Shown: one piece after another, positions 61,609-64,000 of the stretch
Layout of the letters: each line of letters opens with the position of its first letter
Numbering within the stretch: the first letter of the stretch is position 1
Origin: an uncultured Eudoraea sp.
Lineage (GTDB): Bacteria; Bacteroidota; Bacteroidia; Flavobacteriales; Flavobacteriaceae
DNA length: 64,000 nt
Reading direction: 5' to 3'
Assembly: GCA_947258555.1 (NCBI GenBank)
Contig: CAMYJF010000004.1
Coordinates: forward strand, 1-64,000
Program-made: the position numbers and the translations under genes
The notes under the pieces: model-generated
What the model saw: only the letters and a program-made list of their open reading frames with translations
What the model was told of the DNA's origin: nothing
Database searches by the model: none

Positions 61609-62535
61609 TTACAGTCCCGATTTCACTTTGCTAAGATACATATTTGCCTTAGAAGCATTGCCCAGGGACTGGTAGGCAGTGGCGAGTGCTTTATAAAATT
61701 TATTTGCCAGGCTGGCATCGTCAAATAAATAGTCTAAACCGGTTTCAAGCGATCGAACAGCCGTTTTATTGTTCCCCAATTTATGGAGCGCCCAACCATG
61801 GCTATAATAGAAATAGGGTTGATTGGGATAGGCTTCAAGTGCAGATTCGGATGTTTCCAACACCTTTTGTGCATTGCCCGAATTTATATGGTTTTCTATT
61901 TGAGTTCGAATGCTACTAACTGGATCGTTTGGACGTTCTACAGCGGCTTCTTTAGTTTCCTTGGCCTGATTTCCTTTTTTTCCGGCAGCGGCTATGGAAT
62001 CTTCGATCTTTCGTTTGAGTTGTACGTGTTTATCGGATTGCGATAAGTATTTGGTCAACTCCAGCGCATCTTTGTATCGCTTGTTCTTAAAAAGACTTTT
62101 ACTCAGATTATGAGCCAGCTCTTCATTGCTAATTGGGATAGTCCCGATCACCTGATCTGTGGCCATGTTCCTTCTGATTAAAATTGCTACCAGGGTATTG
62201 GCGTACCAGTAATTATCCGGTTCTGCAACCACGGCTTCCAAAGAAAACTCAAGCGCATCCTCCAATTTCTTGTCAGCCAGATAACACTGTGCCAATTCAT
62301 GGTTCAATACCACATAGTCCGGTTCCAGGCCCTTGCATTCCAAAAGAAGATTAATGGCCCTATCATAGTTTTCAATACTTTTTTCCTTTAGAGCCTCAAA
62401 GAATTTTTCCTGGAAGGCATCTGAATATTCTTCGAGAAAAAATTCTGCACTTTCTTCTTCAATTTGTGCATTTCCCGAAAAAACGGATAGAACAAGTACG
62501 GCCATCCAACCTAAAAGTATGCCTGAAAATCGCAT
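61609..62535 (-). CDS. Tetratricopeptide repeat protein, secreted
   Basis: 308 residues with a signal peptide (VLVLSVFSGNAQ, about residues 1-23). TPR-like helical repeats follow: DRAINLLLECKGLEPDYVVLNHELAQCYLADKK style segments near 55-95, EFSLEAVVAEPDNYWYANTL, and a C-terminal pair ending RSLETGLDYLFDDASLANKFYKALATAY. Probably a periplasmic scaffold for the envelope proteins encoded downstream. Confidence 0.87.
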   Translation of the reverse strand: MRFSGILLGWMAVLVLSVFSGNAQIEEESAEFFLEEYSDAFQEKFFEALKEKSIENYDRAINLLLECKGLEPDYVVLNHELAQCYLADKKLEDALEFSLEAVVAEPDNYWYANTLVAILIRRNMATDQVIGTIPISNEELAHNLSKSLFKNKRYKDALELTKYLSQSDKHVQLKRKIEDSIAAAGKKGNQAKETKEAAVERPNDPVSSIRTQIENHINSGNAQKVLETSESALEAYPNQPYFYYSHGWALHKLGNNKTAVRSLETGLDYLFDDASLANKFYKALATAYQSLGNASKANMYLSKVKSGL

Positions 62536-62583
62536 TTATTTTCGTTAAGTTCTCTATACAAAGGTAGTTACAATTGCTCAATG

Positions 62584-63018
62584 TTATTGTTCGCCGGTAC
62601 TCCCAAAGCCTCCTTTGCCCCGTGAAGTTGAAGAAAGCGAATCCACTTCGTTCCACTCCAGGCGTTCATGCTTGGCGATCACTAATTGAGCAATTCTATC
62701 TCCATGTTCAATTGTTAAGGCTTCCTGGGATAGGTTTACAAGAATCACACCAATCTCTCCTCGGTAATCTGCATCAATAGTGCCCGGCGTATTCAATACC
62801 GTGATACCTTTTTTTAAAGCAAGGCCACTTCTGGGTCTGACCTGGGCCTCTAACCCAATAGGTAATTCTATAAACAAGCCTGTTTTGATAAGCGTCCTTT
62901 CCAAGGGATTAAGGACTATAGAGGATTCAACATTAGCACGCAGATCCATTCCGGCAGATGCATCTGTAGCATATTCCGGCAAGGCGTTGGAGGATGTATT
63001 AATTATGTTCACTTTCAT
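62584..63018 (-). CDS. dut: dUTP diphosphatase
   Basis: 144 residues, trimeric dUTPase size. Motifs: [13 protein letters not shown] (motif 1), [12 protein letters not shown] (motif 2), [16 protein letters not shown] (motif 3), [14 protein letters not shown] (motif 4) and the C-terminal [10 protein letters not shown] (motif 5). Hydrolyses dUTP to dUMP, keeping uracil out of DNA. Its start overlaps the end of the flippase gene by 20 nt. Confidence 0.96.
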   Translation of the reverse strand: MKVNIINTSSNALPEYATDASAGMDLRANVESSIVLNPLERTLIKTGLFIELPIGLEAQVRPRSGLALKKGITVLNTPGTIDADYRGEIGVILVNLSQEALTIEHGDRIAQLVIAKHERLEWNEVDSLSSTSRGKGGFGSTGEQ

Positions 63019-64000
63019 TGGAAAGAAATATGTTTTTTAGTTCGCGGCCTTCAAGTTTGTAGATTAGGGCAAGAAAAAGCAGCCATATTGATATACCAAT
63101 TAGTATATTTCGATTAAATATATAGAATACAAGCGCTGAGAAGAATATGGACGTTATTAAATAGAAGCCTATTTTTCGCATATTATACGGAATTGGATAT
63201 TGTTTTTTGCCCCATAAATATGAAATAATCATCATGCTTCCATAGGCAGCCAGTGTAGCCAGCGCAGATGCAAGGTATCCGATTTTGGGAATGAGCATGA
63301 TATTAATAACGATAGTTAAAACCGCGCCGATACAGGAAATTATTGCCCCTACATATGTACGATCTGTTACTTTATACCACACCGAGAGGTTATGATAGAT
63401 CCCAAGACAAAAACCAGCTAATAAAATAATGGGGACTATAGTAAGTGCCTCCCAATATGTTGCATCTATGATCAATTTTACATAATCAATAAAAACAACT
63501 ACTGTGAGTAGTATGAAGCTACCCATGATGACAAAATAATTAGTGATCTGACCGTATGCCTTTTGCGGATTAGATGAATTCGCATGTTTGAAAAAGAAGG
63601 GTTCGATTCCTAATCTGAAAGCTGCAGCAAATAAGGTCATAAATAAAGCCAATTTATAACATGCCTGGTACTTCCCGAGTTCCGATTTTGCAATATCCTG
63701 AGGTAATAATTCAGCCAGCAGAATGCGGTCAAAGACTTCATTGATCGTAAACGCAATTCCAGCGATCATTACCGGTAAGGCATAGCGCATCATCTTTTTC
63801 CACAACTGCCCATCAAACATAAGAGTTTGTCTTGTATAGATATTACCAACAAGTAAAAGGGTGATGGCGCTTGCGATCATATTAGCGATCAAAATATAGT
63901 TGATCTCATAATGGGCCACATAGAGATTTGTCCAGAGTCCGCTTTCCGCTCCTTCTGCAAGCCTTGGTAAAAGAAGTAAAAAGAAGAGGTTTAAGCTCAG
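62999..64000 (-). CDS. Polysaccharide biosynthesis/export flippase (Wzx/MurJ-like), partial
   Basis: The frame is open to the right edge, so only the C-terminal part (about 333 residues) is seen; the first in-window start-like GTG at 63919 is not the real start. About nine hydrophobic segments with [23 protein letters not shown] and a [15 protein letters not shown] loop are typical of lipid-linked oligosaccharide flippases. It would move surface-polysaccharide or O-antigen precursors across the inner membrane. Overlaps dut by 20 nt. Confidence 0.85.
   Translation of the reverse strand: MSLNLFFLLLLPRLAEGAESGLWTNLYVAHYEINYILIANMIASAITLLLVGNIYTRQTLMFDGQLWKKMMRYALPVMIAGIAFTINEVFDRILLAELLPQDIAKSELGKYQACYKLALFMTLFAAAFRLGIEPFFFKHANSSNPQKAYGQITNYFVIMGSFILLTVVVFIDYVKLIIDATYWEALTIVPIILLAGFCLGIYHNLSVWYKVTDRTYVGAIISCIGAVLTIVINIMLIPKIGYLASALATLAAYGSMMIISYLWGKKQYPIPYNMRKIGFYLITSIFFSALVFYIFNRNILIGISIWLLFLALIYKLEGRELKNIFLSNESEHN

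Overview
The window reads as chromosomal backbone DNA of a Bacteroidota bacterium, most likely a marine member of the Flavobacteriaceae. Evidence: gliding-motility lipoprotein GldH next to RicT and PBP1A; families largely confined to the phylum (DUF2480, DUF3078, DUF4292, HU-CCDC81/SPOR protein); a diheme-type single-subunit SdhC; and promoters that repeatedly fit the Bacteroidota pattern (-33 TTTG/TTGG, about 18-20 bp, -7 TAnnTTTG). Most starts have no obvious Shine-Dalgarno sequence. I see no tRNA, rRNA, CRISPR array, insertion sequence or prophage.

Layout. 1-8269 (minus): partial crotonase, NtrY-like sensor kinase and two tandem giant Asp-box (VPS10/sortilin-like) secreted proteins. 8585-16821: DUF1059 protein, MATE exporter, DUF1460 protein, PhzF-like isomerase, CNNM/CBS membrane protein, O6-alkylguanine-DNA alkyltransferase, DnaQ-like exonuclease, EEP nuclease, HflX. 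17152-25141 (minus): DUF3078 protein, then a SUF Fe-S assembly operon (sufA-B-C-D-S, a small lipoprotein, sufE, sufT, DUF2480). 25266-27880: two surface-type beta-propeller lipoproteins. 27943-36850: ThiL, BrnQ, Xaa-Pro aminopeptidase, a third Asp-box protein, and a RimK ligase overlapping an aspartoacylase-like M14 enzyme. 37099-45117: sdhCAB, methionine-type aminotransferase, serine hydrolase, GNAT, and CoA transferase scoA-scoB. 45134-49109 (minus): ricT-gldH-PBP1A, continuing into scoAB. 49262-59578: TrhO, RecA, a lipoprotein, an ECF sigma factor with a membrane-anchored beta-barrel partner, acyltransferase, TrpS, DprA, HU/SPOR protein, thioesterase and aldo-keto reductase. 59588-64000 (minus): EnvC-like LytM protein, DUF4292 lipoprotein, TPR protein, Dut and a partial polysaccharide flippase.

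Most interesting system: the ECF sigma factor at 52172-52702 and the 480-residue protein at 52712-54154. The latter joins, in one chain, a short cytoplasmic anti-sigma-like segment, one inner-membrane helix, about 170 residues of low-complexity periplasmic linker and a C-terminal outer-membrane beta-barrel. This is the architecture of the recently recognised dual membrane-spanning anti-sigma factors of Bacteroidota, and the unit ends in a strong terminator. A lipoprotein gene just upstream may belong to it.

Other recurring themes are possible leaderless starts (a -7 element 4-5 nt before the start codon of four genes), palindromes placed on or beside promoter elements (suf, DUF3078, trhO, hflX/EEP, the second Asp-box gene), and minus-strand terminators sitting directly upstream of promoters, two of them preceded by unannotated 35- and 46-codon reading frames.
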